DNA of 64,000 nt from Cristatella mucedo (Eukaryota; Bryozoa; Phylactolaemata; Cristatellidae): the NCBI GenBank assembly GCA_009760855.2, contig WPIO01000169.1, positions 62,001 through 126,000 on the forward strand, written 5' to 3'. Shown in pieces: positions 1 through 12,005 of the stretch (position 1 is its first letter; each line of letters starts with the position of its first letter). A program made the translations under genes and the position numbers. The notes below the pieces were generated by a model. That model did not search any database, was not told the origin of the DNA, and was given only the letters and a program-made list of their open reading frames with translations.

Positions 1-369
1 TCTCGGCGAGAACGAACCTGTCGCTTGATCAGATGTCCAAACTCTTTAAGGACTATAGCCGAAGCCGAAGAGAACCATTGAGTCAAGGATGGAGGGTCGT
101 AGGAAAGTCGAGTAGAAGGGCAGGTGATTCAAACCTGATGCGGACATCCCCAATGTCAAGAGAATTCAGGCTTCTTGATTCGCAAGTAATTTGGATATAG
201 AAAGAGAAACACTTTCCAGGGAGAAGAAAATCATCATGCGATCAGAAGTGCCGAAAGAGGTGACGATAGGAGTCAATAGCGTACAATCCAGGGAGAAAGA
301 GACCCCGAACGGAAAAGCTTTTTATACGTATAAGGAGCTTGAACGTATGCACGGTAGGCAGAAGAACTC

Positions 370-520
370 AGATAGTTGGACGGTTGCTCTTCACGACCGA
401 GGTACCGAGGTCGTGGGTTCAAATCCTGCTGTGGGCGATCCTTTGTTGCCACCTCAAGCGGTGGTGATAGCCTTTAAAGCTCTTCTATCACTATAAAAAA
501 GAGACTGTTAATTAGGCTAG
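370..520 (+). mobile_element. tRNA-derived SINE C
   Basis: Shows the palindromic CACGACC...GGTCGTGGGTTCAAATCC B-box region, AAGCGGTGGTGATAGCC and the 3' AGAGACTGTTAATTAGGCTA end. Confidence 0.75.
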
Positions 521-2589
521 TGTAGTGAAAGCGTGTTGGAACACATCGGGTCGAATATGTTCTCAAAGTGGATATTAAAAACACTTAGAATGAAAAGTGG
601 ACGAATCCCAGTGCAAAGAACGGAGAGCAAGGGTCAGAAAGGTCAGCAACGAAGCAGACAGCGCGGCTGTTCGCGACTAGTCGTCACTTCGGCCACACAC
701 ATGGGACAACGTTTGCGTGCACGCCACAGTGGATGCTTGGGTATTTTAAAGATGGACCGAGTTAGATTTATGTCTCGCTCAGAGAGGCCGCTACTAAAGA
801 TGGGTGAATGATTTACCTTAGACTTATCTCGGCCATATGTAAAGCGAAGTAAATATCGACTACTTCGAAAGCCTCAAAGGCGTAGCAGCAGCTATTTGTG
901 CAGAGTGGCAGCCAAAGCCGGGAATTTATTCCGCGGGCTTTTAGGTGACCGGAAGTCTCAAGTTGTTGAACAGCTCTTTTTTCTACGGGCGTCACACCTA
1001 ATTTTTATAATGTGGCTCCCAGAGTTGAGCGAGCGAGTGCGTAAGCGGTTCTCGTAACTAGGGGTAATTAATTAGTGGCACTAACTAAAAGCAATTAATA
1101 ATTAGCAGCTGCTATTCTGTTGACGGCCTGCGGTCTTTCGGAGGCAGCTTCTTTACATCGGCCACACAAACGACGTGGAAAGGCTAATTAGAGTGACGAG
1201 GGCTACGCACAGTTGCATGTGACTGCGTTAATAATAAACTGTCGGACGACAAAACCGTGGCCTCGGGGCGTTGAGTATGTACATGTGTTCGCATGCGAGC
1301 GCGCGTTCGCTTGTGGGCGTGCGTGCGTTCGCGTCCGACTCTTGTCAACGTTATTCGAAGCAATGAAGAGCAAACGGGCATTTGGCATCTCGCTACCTGT
1401 AGCGCGTGCAAAGAGCCTTACCGGCTTCGGGGCGCGAAACCACCGAACGAGTTCCGGACGCCTCGTAATTCGGCAGCCGCACGGCTCGCGCGATCGCCGA
1501 GTGCCGGACACTTCGCAATTGGGCAGATATCGGCGTCCGGCTCACGCGATCGCCGAGTGCCGGGCGCCTCGCAATTGGGCAGCGGCACGGCAGTTCCGGC
1601 TCGCGTGCATTGCATGGGCCTATATCGAAGGCGGGTTGCCGCCGGGTTGCTGCAGTCTCTTAAGAAGAGACGCCAAAGAGGCCGACTTCCGCCGACTTGC
1701 GCCTCGCATGGCAGACTCGAACGAGCCCAGATTCAAGCCTCCTCTGGAAGGGCTCGGACTCGTCCAGCACACCTTAACGGCTTTACGACTTTTGACGCCA
1801 TCTTGATTTTCACGGCGTTCAATGCGTCTGCATGCAGCTGTTTATGGGAGACTGGTGGTTAGCCAGCCCTAATCTATTCTCGCACTGAGGTAATATAGTA
1901 GGCTGATTGAAATTGACAGGCGCACCGGGAGCACGACCATCCAGATAATACCATCTAGCCGCTCTCCCGAGCTGGGTTTACTCGGTCCGTTTACTGGCTT
2001 GCCAACAGCGGGTTCGACGAGCAGCCGACGCAGGCACGGCTCCGTACGCTCGCCCGCACGACCCGATTGCAGGCAGCCTTGTCGTAACGTAACGTAAGGT
2101 CTAAGGCCTGTGCGAAGGCTCGCTCGCCCGCACGACGTAGTAGCTTTTGAGTTAACGCAGAGCGGTGCGAGAGAACGACGGCGGTTCCAAAACGAGGAGC
2201 TGCAGATACGCGTCGCAGCGCGACCATCGGTCTGCCGTCGGTCTGGCTGCGCGTCCTGCTTCCAGCCGCCACCCTGCTACGGTTACGAGGCTGATACCTC
2301 GAAATGGGCGAAACGGCGAGCCCGAACGTGTCGAAGTCTGGTGTGAATGAGCTCGGATTGTCGTTTCAGGAATTAGGGCTAGGGAAATGCAATGGACGGT
2401 AGAAAGCAAACTTTGCTAGAATGTACTGCAATGCGGTGCGTTAAAGAGCAGACGATTTTGCTCTTTCTTTATGGTGGCGGGGCCACAGCGGATAGATTTG
2501 AGGAGTCGTTGCAATGCCGAAATCGACACGTTTCCCTTGCGTCTGGACTCTGAGTCCCCTGAGGCTGCTTATATGGCGATAATAATAAT
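521..2589. other. No gene seen; CpG-rich from ~1260 to 2350
   Basis: Several overlapping open frames exist on both strands at 1200-2400, but these are expected in CpG-rich DNA and none resembles a known protein. It could be a regulatory CpG island. The 1456-1608 tandem repeat lies inside. Confidence 0.4.
1456..1608. repeat. Imperfect 56-59 bp tandem repeat in GC-rich region
   Basis: The block GGCTCGCGCGATCGCCGAG (starts at 1483 and 1539; partial at 1598), with GCAATTGGGCAG inside, repeats about 2.5 times. Confidence 0.75.
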
Positions 2590-2757
2590 AAATCCTAGCT
2601 GATTAAACAGCCTCTTTTTGTATAGCGACAGAAGAGCCTTTACGGCTATCACCACCGCTTGCAGTGGCGATAAAGAATCGCCCACCGCAGGAATCGAACC
2701 CACGACCTCGGGGCCGAGGTCGTGAAAGCAACCGCCTTACCTAGTGTGCCGATTCAA
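2590..2757 (-). mobile_element. tRNA-derived SINE C
   Basis: Nearly full copy; minus-strand B box GGTTCGATTCC at about 2693-2703, head GGCACACTAGGTAAGGCGG. Confidence 0.85.
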
Positions 2758-3582
2758 GGTACAAGCACATTCCTGGCTTTATCCTTGGCTACTGTGCTAA
2801 AGTGCTTGCTGCGTACGGTAATGGCGGCTGCGGCCTGGCGACTGCGGCCGGCGCTATCCACCTTCGACTGTCGTGCTCCTCAGTGTCACGAAATAACAGC
2901 CCGGTCTTAGAGGTCTGTGAGGCACGTAAGGGATCCAAAGCTCTTGGGGCCGGGAGGCGCTATTCAGCGAAAGTGTCATCGCTGTGCGGGATGCGGACCT
3001 GCGAGTCGCCGGCGAATTCGTGTGAATGCAGTCGAGTTATCAACGTCTGTGACAATAATTTAGGTAACAGTTTTTTCCTTATCCCTTATGCCTAAAATAA
3101 ATAGAAAATATGTGTTGCTCCATCCAAAACTGTGCGTCCGTGGGAAGGAAAATTATACGTTGAAACTCTCCGGTTTCGCTAGTATGTACTTAGGAACGCT
3201 AAATTCGCTGGCATAGCACACGTTGTGCTGCTACCCGAATTAGTGAGGGTTACCGGAAATAGTTATATAGCGTTGAAGCCATAGAAGTGTAACAGCACAT
3301 GCTCCCTAAACGAATTTCACTTTTTATGTGATTGCAGAGTAAAAAAGTAGTGAATAGCCGTATTTGATTTACATTGCCTGGAGAGGTTGCTTATTACCGG
3401 CAGGTGCATTTTGCTACATGTGTGAACAATTTTTCAAGACAGCGAAAAATTACTGTGTAAAAGCGTCTGTTAGGATAGGCGTGTAGATTGCAAAGCATAC
3501 TTTGGCATGTGTTATAGGATCAAAATGGGGCCTAGGCACCTCAGTTCACATGCGAGCACTGCAAGTGACCTATTGAAAATAA
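2758..3582. other. No feature recognised
   Basis: Unique-looking DNA between a SINE C and a LINE A fragment; no conserved coding block or repeat that I recognise. Confidence 0.4.
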
Positions 3583-4240
3583 AGCAATAATAATAATAAT
3601 GCACTTGATAAAGCGCCCTCGGAGAACTTAATCTCTCTCTAGGCGCTTTCCATCTGCTGCAAAGCAAACGCGATCAAATGGTGAGTGGTGTGATGCTAGA
3701 TAAACAACATGAATAACATGGTTAAGGGTGACCTGCACAGGGTCAGCATGCAAATATGGTTAGTGGCAGCAGGCGCAGTGTCAGCATGCATAAGCACATA
3801 AAGGACAGATCACATGGACCCACTAAATGCTGTCCTAAATAGGTGTGTTTTAAGTTCTTTTTAAATGTGGTCAAGTCAGGGGATGTCGTGATGGAAGTTG
3901 GGAGTGAGTTCCAGGCTTTTGGAGCATACGAACTAAATGCACGGTCTCTAATAGATTTGAGATTGGTTCGAGGTATAGGTAAATAGTCAGATTCCGAAAA
4001 GCGGGTGGTACGATGCTTAGCCTGATTGGCCAGTAGATCTGATAGGTAGGCTGGAGCCAAAGAATGAAGTGACCTCAAAGTGAGCGACGAAACCTTGGAG
4101 TCGACGCGTTGCTGGACTGGGAGCCAGTGCAGGTCGGCTAGAGAAGGTGTGGTGTGGCAACTGCGATGCTCACGACAGACAAGCCTAGCTGCATAGTTTT
4201 GCACCAGCTGTAAGCGCCTGATTGCACAGGCCGATAGGCC
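3583..4240 (-). mobile_element. LINE family A, 3' fragment
   Basis: In minus orientation it encodes RLVCREHRSCHTTPSLADLH, WLPVQQR and APKAWNSLPTSITTSPDLTT, followed by the 3' hairpin near 3612-3650 and ATT units. Confidence 0.85.
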
Positions 4241-4659
4241 AGCAATCAGTGAAAATTGCTGCTCGCTAGGTAGGCTTTTTTAAAGAATATGAGGTACTAC
4301 ATGGAACGAGATGTTTCTTTTTTCCGGTATCTTCACTTTGGCGAGACATTGTGGCCGCTCAAACAACTGCTACAAATTCTGCACGATGAACCCTTCCACG
4401 CGTGGAGCTGGCGCAGAGCGTATCCTTTATTCGCGTATCTACGATTTTCCTCTCACAGCAGCACCACGCTGAGCCGTGAGCTCTCCGTCCCCATCCTCCG
4501 AAGAGGGATCATCCATCTTGAGAAGAAAGCTGCGCTTTTGAGAGATTTTGGAGAGAGGTGGAGAGGTTTCGTTTCAAGATTATAATGTCGCACGTACGAA
4601 AGGCCCAGGAAAGAAAAACCATAGCCTTGCCAAACCAGAAAGACGTCAAAGATACATGT

Positions 4660-4832
4660 ATGAGCTGATTCAAAAGCCTCTTTTGCGTAGCGACAGAAGA
4701 GCCTTTACGGCTATCACCGCCGCTTGCAGTGGCAATACAGAAACACCCACCGTAGGATTCGAACCCACGACCACGGGACCGAGGTCGGGAAAAGCAACCG
4801 TCTTACCTAGTGCGCCATCACGGCTCACCATG
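4660..4832 (-). mobile_element. tRNA-derived SINE C
   Basis: Full-length copy on the minus strand, GATGGCGCACTAGGTAAGAC head and GGTTCGAATCC B box. Confidence 0.85.
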
Positions 4833-5429
4833 GATCCCATCAGATAGATGGTCCAAATACCCTGTCCAAAGCAGCGCTTTGATGCCTCGGCTCAAGAGAC
4901 GGAATTTTCTGGTTGAAAACGTGAAATGAAGATGCATGCGATCAGACAAAGCGTCAACAGCTTACTTCCAACTTCTTCAGTCGGCAAGATGGGCTGTGTT
5001 CAGCAGCAAAGCGGCCGATCTTTTTGAGGAATCAAGAGAAATCTCAGTTATGGCTGGGCTACGTTTGTGCGCCAGTGAAGACCACAGAGGGGATTTATAG
5101 GATCTTGAGGAGACGAGCTCTTTCACTAGACTTTGTTAAGGTGACCGCATCGCATGCGGAAAGCCTCGAAAAAATCTCTTGAGGAATGTCGCAGGTTGCG
5201 ACTCGTCAACTACTTTAGTTGGAGTGGGCTTTATGGAGGCACGAATGCGAGCTATTTCTTCAGTGAAGGCTGGACGGCGGAAAACATCGGCTCTGCCGTT
5301 AATGTCTGGAAAATAAGACTAGTCAGAACTTTCAAGCAAGTTATTCACCGTCACGTAAATCTGTTTTGGGTCAGACTGGCAGGACTGTAGGGGCCATCGG
5401 CAGTTCAACGCACGTCAATGTACAAACGT

Positions 5430-6296
5430 GCGGCATATCTCCTGCTGAACCTGCCCAAAATCTATGTCTCCTGCTTCAAACTGATCTTTCCTGAGACAAC
5501 CACATCAGCTCTAAAATCAAATCTGCATACTTTCAGCTCCATAACATTTCTAACATTCGGGCCTGTTTAGACAGTGATATCGCATCTAAATTGGTCCATG
5601 CATTTATCACATCCCGTCTTGACTTCTGTAGCTAACCGATTGCCGGTCTACCGGCCAGTGTAATCAGGGGCGTACAGCTTGTGCAAAACTCTGTAGCTAG
5701 GCTTGCCCGTCGTGAGCGTCATAGTCACCACATTACACCATTTCTCGCCGATCTTCACTGACTCCCAGTCAAGCAATGCATCGACTTTTTAGGTTTTGTC
5801 ACTCACTTGTAGGTCCCTTCCTTCTTTGGCTCCAGCATACCTATAAGATCGACTCCCCCACCTTACATCATACCACCTGATTTTTGGAATTTAAACGTTT
5901 ACCTACACCTCGTACACACCTCAAACCCTTAGAGACCGTGCCTGTATTTCGTATGCTCACAAAGCCTGGAACCCACTTCCGACTGACGTCGCGGGCAAAC
6001 TCTGACTGGACGACATTAAAAAAAAGCCAAAACGCAACTATGTGTCGCATTATTTAGTGGGTCCATGTGATTCGTCCTTTATTTGCTTATGGGTGCCGAC
6101 GCTGTGCCTGCTGCCACTAACCATAGTTGCATGCTGATCCTGTGCATGTCACATTTAACCACGTTATGCTTGTTGCAATTGAAAGTGTTACCACTAACCA
6201 GTCGACCGAGCTTCGTTTATAGTAAATTTAAAGTACCTAGAAAGAGATTGAGTCCACTGAGGGAGCTATGCAAATGCATTCTTATTATTATATAGC
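5430..6296 (+). mobile_element. LINE family A, 3' fragment, decayed
   Basis: It matches the C-terminal part of the LINE A frame with many stops, starting near the CATATCTCCTG motif and ending in the 3' hairpin region (CCTAGAAAGAGATTGAGTCC) at about 6236-6294. Confidence 0.82.
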
Positions 6297-7736
6297 TACC
6301 CCTACCCGGCATTCCAGCCCTCAGCCTGCTAGTGGACACATAAATCAACTAGCAGGTTGAGCTGATAGCCTCAGCCCCACCTTGGACATTGTCTAGCCGA
6401 TAACACGACTTTCGGCTGCTTGCACACTCTCTTCTCTCCTCTCTTCTGTCCGGGCTGGACAGACGCTTCCCTGTCGCTCCTCTCACACTCACTCTCTGTA
6501 CAATGTTTTGGCGTTAAATCACGAGGCTAATTTGGTGCGTTTAGTTATATATCCGACATCAATTCCCAACAGGACTTCAGTTTTTCAAATGAAAAAACCC
6601 TGGCACTTCTAAACTTCCGGAGTAGACGCGGAAGAAGTCTCTGAAATTAGCTAGATTGCCATTAGACCCAGACTTCTTGCGTTCAAGCCTTGACTGCTCT
6701 TAACACTCGCACTCGCCGCCGCCTCCGGGCCGCCTCTTGGGGGTCAGTGCCCGCAACCAGCGGCGGCGAGCACCTGCTTGCAGCTGCTAGAGTGACCTGT
6801 CGGCTCCCACGAAGAAGAATGATCGTGCTTTCTCGAAGCACCGAAACGATAGCAATGCTGAGCTCTAAGATATCCCATGAGCACTAAGCCCATCAGCTCA
6901 GCTCAGGCACTGCCGGAACCTGAGTGACGCAGTGTTACTGGAAAGTACCGGCGCCAACCTGCTCCCAAACCTGACGGTTAATTATAAATAATGATAATAA
7001 TAGATTTGTATAGCGCCCTCAGAGAACTTGATGTCTTTCTAAGCACTTTATATGCACTGCAAATGAAGCAGGGTCGAATGGTTAGCGGTAGGTAGCTCAT
7101 CCATCCTGGAGCCTCAAAGACCCAGCTGCTTCAAAACGGCAAAACGTCTCTCCCTGCGTTTCCTTTTGAGCACCTCCAATAGAACTACATTGGTGTCAAG
7201 ATATTGCTGAGTGCCTTGAAATATGGTGACTTTCGCTTCGAGGTCATTTGAGGCTTCAAAATAGTTTTATTCCTGATGGTTTGACGAAGGCGGTTTTTAA
7301 GAATTCGTCCCTGATTTCTTTGTCTACGGGACTGCCGGGACACGAAGGCGCACTATCAAAAAACATCATATCTCCGTCGGACCACAAACAAGTAAGACCG
7401 CAGATTCTGACGAATTCACTAATAATCTGAACAGGACAGAGATGGTGCCTTTGAACAGGCTCTTTGCTCGCGTTTCTCTCGGCAATCGCGAGGGTCAAAA
7501 CTATAAAGAGCTCGATCAAGCTCTCATATATAAATATGCCAAAACGGGATGCAAAACTGTCCTTCAAAGTCAAAATCTCGCCTCCTGACATAGAGCGCTC
7601 TAACGTGCGTTCGTGTTCGTTGCAGAATTCTTCCGAAAACCGAAGTTCTTGCGAACATCGTATACGGAAACGATACAGCTAAGACCGGTTTGAAGTTATT
7701 GTGATTTTTATTTGACCGTAGCGCGTAAGAAATTAC
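6297..7736. other. No gene seen; only a LINE A tip at 6975-7105
   Basis: The part after ~7100 may include the 5' untranslated region of the long LINE A copy, but I cannot place its 5' end. Short open frames show no known motif. Confidence 0.35.
6975..7105 (-). mobile_element. LINE family A, 3' tip
   Basis: It has ATT units, the hairpin and the following CACTGCAAATGAAGC block of the 3' UTR on the minus strand. Confidence 0.75.
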
Positions 7737-9275
7737 GTGCTTTGGACATCTAAACGCTTATCGCTTCGGGCTGCTGGGTCTCCCACGCCGGTGGCTGCCT
7801 TAGCTACGCCGGCGGCTAGTAACCTGCTTGTTAGTTATGATCGTCAGCAGCTGCTATCGCTTCGTCATCGCATATCAAATGCATTCCTAGATATTAATGT
7901 TGCTGCTAAGATTCATGAACTATGCATTAACAAAAGAAAAGCACCCAGTAGCCGCCGCGGTGGCCGGAACGGCCAGCTCAGACGCCGCTCGTTGGGCGGG
8001 AACTGCGAGCTGAGTACCCGCTCGTTTGGTATTCCTAGCATTGTCTCGAACCGCTCAGCACGCTCCCCCACATGCGTCACTGTAAATCTCTCAAACTTAG
8101 TGGTCATCAGGCCTGTTGTAACCCAATCGGCCAGACTTAACGCTTGCCTTTGGAATCCTTGCTCAATGTGCAATAAACCTCTAGTAATAAACGACCTTAT
8201 TTCTGAAAATGTTATCGACCTGCTCGCCCTAACTGAAACTTGGCTGAAATCGATAAACTGCCCGACAATTAAAGACGCTACTCCATCTGGTTTCACGTTC
8301 TTTCACACCCCTAGATCAATCAAAACTGGAGGTGGAGTTGCTATGATCGTGCGCTCGAAATTCAACTTCAAGCCATTTGCGGTACCCTCGAAGCAGTCTT
8401 TTGAATCTATTGTCCTGGTCTCACCCGAAAACAAGCTACCGATAGTGGCAGTAGTCTATCGCCCACCAGGTACCAAATCCTCCCTTATCTCAGATTTCTC
8501 CGATCTCATTTCGATTCTGTGTGCAAGAAATCGACCCTTCCTCGTTATGGGTGATTTCAACGTTCACTTTGATAACTTATCTGACGCTTTCAGCACCGAA
8601 TTTCGTGCATTGACTGACTCATTGTCTCTTGTGGCTCATGTGCATGGCCCTACCCACATCAAGGGTCACACACTCGACCAAATTTTCTCATATAACTGCA
8701 CTTTGTCATCACCAATTATTCCCGAATCATGCTTATCTGACCGCATGCATAGCTCATTCAATCTACAGTGTGTGCCCACATTCTCCTCTAAAATAACCTG
8801 TGAATCGCGAAACCTCAAGACCCTTGACATCGATGCTGTCCGTGCGAGAATATCTGCTTCACCTCTGCAGCTCAGTCCTCCCTCCGATCTGTCATCATTG
8901 GTAGATTGCTACAACACGACACTAGCTGACACGCTCGACGAGTTTGCACCTCTGACAAAGCGCACTGTGCGCCCCCGCCCAGACGGCCTATGGTTTACCA
9001 CAGACATTAAACTAGCCAGGTCTACTAAACGAAAGCTTGAAAAAGCATACAAAAGATCCGGACTAACTGTCCATCGACAGGCATATGAAGACTACTGTAA
9101 GTCGTACCAATCGATCCTAGCAAAGGCTAAGTCTAGCTTCTATAGAAACATTGTTGAATCACAGATGCACAATCCAAAAATGCTGATGTCGACAATAAAC
9201 CATCTCCTCAACCGTTCCCAGATTAGCTCCTTACCTGATGATCCTTGTGATGATCTCGCCGATCGCTTCTCTTGA
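7737..9275 (+). pseudogene. LINE A ORF, endonuclease part up to first nonsense codon
   Basis: There are 512 open codons, with a basic region (NKRKAPSSRRGGRNGQLRRR) ahead of the endonuclease domain. The frame continues after the TGA as FFVQKIDKIRESI, so this is a point nonsense mutation rather than a natural gene end. There is no plausible initiating ATG upstream. Confidence 0.85.
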
Positions 9276-10781
9276 TTCTTTGTGCAGAAGATAGACAAGA
9301 TCAGGGAATCCATCCCTGCGATGACAACCTTCCCACTAGAATGCTGTTCCTCGGTTCCCGACTGCACCTCAATGTCTGCATTTAAGCAGGTCACTAGTGA
9401 TCTAGTCCTAAAGTTCGTATCGCAATCAAAGAAGACAGCAAGTCCTCTGGACCCTATTCCCACTGCCCTGCTCCTACGTTGCATTGATCTGCTGCTGCCA
9501 TGCATAACTAACATCATTAATATGTCATTAGCCTCAGCTCATGTCCCAGCACCTTTCAAAAAAGCTGTAGTCAGGCCTCTTCTCAAGAAAGCAACACTAG
9601 ACCATGAGAACCTGAGCAACTACCGCCCTGTCTCCCTTCTACCATTGCTATCAAAGACACTGGAACGGGTCGTGGCAGACCAGCTGAACTCATATATCGA
9701 AACCTCACACCTTGTTAGTAAGTTCCAGTCTGGCTGTAGAGCTAATCACTCCACAGAGTCAGCATTGCTTAGGGTATACAACGACCTACTTAGGAATGCA
9801 GACATAGGTAGAGTGTCTCTGCTTGTTTTGCTCGATCTTTCGGCAGCTTTTGACACCATCGATCACAAAGTTCTTCTAGAGCGCCTCTCATCTCGCCTGG
9901 GCATCACTGGCACTGCTCTGCAGTGGTTCAGGTCCTATCTCAGTGGGAGACTCCAGAGTATTGACGTGAATGGAAAAAGATCATCTGAAGTACCTCTGAA
10001 ATATGGAGTACCTCAGGGCTCCGTGCTAGGTCCGGTTCTTTTCACGGTTTATACTCTCCCTCTTGCCGATGTGATTGCCAAGCACAATCTAGGCTTTCAC
10101 TTCTATGCGGATGACACTCAGTTGTACCTTTGCTTTGATCCCTCCCAGCCTTCGAGCACCTCAAATTCTCTAAACTCACTTGCTGCATGCATTGATGACA
10201 TCCGCACATGGATGGCAGCAAATTCTCTAAAACTAAACGATGACAAAACTAACTTACAAGTTATGGGCAAACCCAGTGTTATTCACAAATTGGAAAGGTT
10301 GCCTCTCAAAATTGGCTCTGCCAGCATATCTCCTGTCGAATCAGCTCGAAATCTAGGTGTCATATTCCAAAGCGACCTCTCGTTAGACGACCTCATCAGC
10401 TCCACAGTCAAATATGCCTATTTTTAGCTTCATAACATTGCTAAAATTCGGGCTTGTTTAGATAAGGATACCACGTCCAAGTTGGTCCATGCATTCGTGA
10501 CATCCCATCTCGACTTCTGCAACTCACTGCTTACTGGCCTACCAGCATGTGCGATCAGGCGATTGCAGCTAGTGCTAAACTCTGCAGCTAGGCTTGTCTG
10601 TCGTGAGCGTCGCAGTTGCCACATTACTCCACTTCTCGCCGACCTGCACTGGCTACCAGTCAAGCAACGGATTGACTTCAAGGTTTTGTCGCTCACTTTT
10701 AGGTCCCTTCATTCTATGGCTCCAGCCTATCTCTCCGACATACTCCCCCATCAGGCCAAGCATCGTACCACCCGCTTTTAG
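9276..10781 (+). pseudogene. LINE A ORF, reverse transcriptase part, one internal stop
   Basis: It is in the same frame as the endonuclease part. RT motifs A-E are intact, including YADD. A TAG at 10425-10427 replaces the CAG expected from other copies (QLHNIAKIRACLD follows). After it come CNSLLTGLPACAIRRLQL and LHWLPVKQRIDFKVLSLTF, up to the next TAG at 10779. Confidence 0.85.
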
Positions 10782-11289
10782 GAATCCAACAGTCTACAAA
10801 TACCTCGTATAAACCTTAAATCCTTTGGAGACCGTGCATTTAGTTCGCATGCTCCCAAAGCCTGGAACTCCCTCCCGACCTGCGTCAGAACATCCCCTGA
10901 CCTGACCACATTTAAAAGGAACTTAAAAACACCTATTTCGGACAGCATTTAGTGGGTCCCTGTGATTCGTCCTTTACGTGCGTATGCGTGCTGACACTGT
11001 GCATGCTGCCACTAACCACATTTGCATGCTGACCCTGTGCATGTCACCCCTAACCATGTTATTCATTTTGTTTGTTTTTCAAGCATGATTTTACTTACCA
11101 TTCAATTGCATTTCCCTTTGCAGCAAATGTAAAGCGCCTAGAAAGAGATTATGTTCTCTGAGGGCGCTTTATCAAGTACATTATTATTATTATTATAATT
11201 AAAATTCTGTGTGCTTATCTTGGAAAATTCAAGGGTAACGTGGGAGCTTACTCGGAAGAGCGACGCGCGAGCTATAACTGGGGTATACA

Positions 11290-11543
11290 GGATATTTAAC
11301 TAGGATATGCTGGACATTTAACTAGGATGTACTGGACATTTAACTTGGATATAGTGGACATTTAACTTGGATATTCTGGACATTGAACTTGGATATACTG
11401 GACATTTAACTTGGATGTACTGGACATTTAACTGGGATATAGTGGACATTTAACTTGGATATACTGGACAATTAACTTGGATATACTGGACATTTAACTT
11501 GGATATTCTGGACATTTAACTTGGATGTACTGGACATTTAACA
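11290..11543. repeat. 22-bp tandem array, ~11.5 copies
   Basis: The unit is GGATATACTGGACATTTAAC plus TT, with scattered substitutions. It lies ~85 bp past the 3' end of the long LINE A copy. Confidence 0.92.
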
Positions 11544-11866
11544 TCGCAACCAAGGATAGTACTGCATAAAGAAAATACGATGGGGCTATGTTTGGGAGCA
11601 TCTTTGAGAGAACAACTGCCATAGTTGACCAGGTAGCCTCGGTCTGGAAGCCGACTCGGAAGCTGCCTGCCTCCTCCGCTCCGCCCCCAGGCGCTGTAGT
11701 TGCACACTATCCCCACGCAAGTACGGAGTTCCGGTGAGAGGAAATGTGGTTCCCTTGGATTCCAATAAAAAAAATCAGACCCGCAGCGCAGGCGCCGACA
11801 TTTTGTGGGCAGAGCTAAAGATTCCTTAGCCACTGGCAGTGCGAAGCGTAGCGGCCCTCGTTTGCC

Positions 11867-12005
11867 GAACTGGTTTGGTCTAGCGGTTAAGGTGCTCGCC
11901 CCGACCAAGGTCTGACTGAGGTCGTGGGCTCGAGCCCCGAGGCATATGTGAAGCGTTTGAATAGAGATTAAGTTCTCTTGGGACGCTATATAAATGAATT
12001 GTTTA
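11867..12005 (+). mobile_element. tRNA-derived SINE D
   Basis: A-box-like TGGTCTAGCGGTTA, B-box-like GGCTCGAGCCC, then a 3' hairpin (AAGCGTTTGAATAGAGATTA to GGACGCT) and TATATAAATGAATT. Confidence 0.83.

Larger units (their letters stand above)
7737..11205 (+). mobile_element. LINE family A, longest copy (L2-like non-LTR retrotransposon, inactive)
   Basis: One reading frame runs through three stops: TGA 9273-9275, TAG 10425-10427 and TAG 10779-10781. The N-terminal part carries an AP-type endonuclease (LTETWL, VVYRPPG, MGDFNVHFD). Its last motif reads SDRMH instead of the usual SDH, so it is probably dead. Reverse transcriptase motifs follow: [13 protein letters not shown] (A), [10 protein letters not shown] (B), [11 protein letters not shown] (C, about 10096-10128), SLKLNDDKT (D). 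Past the third stop the frame continues with SFGDRAFSSHAPKAWNSLP, then a 2-bp loss shifts the tail. The 3' end has the family hairpin (about 11130-11172) and an ATT tail. No ATG occurs near the left end, so the 5' end is missing or decayed. Motif C and the C-terminal block resemble the L2/CR1 group. Confidence 0.93.
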
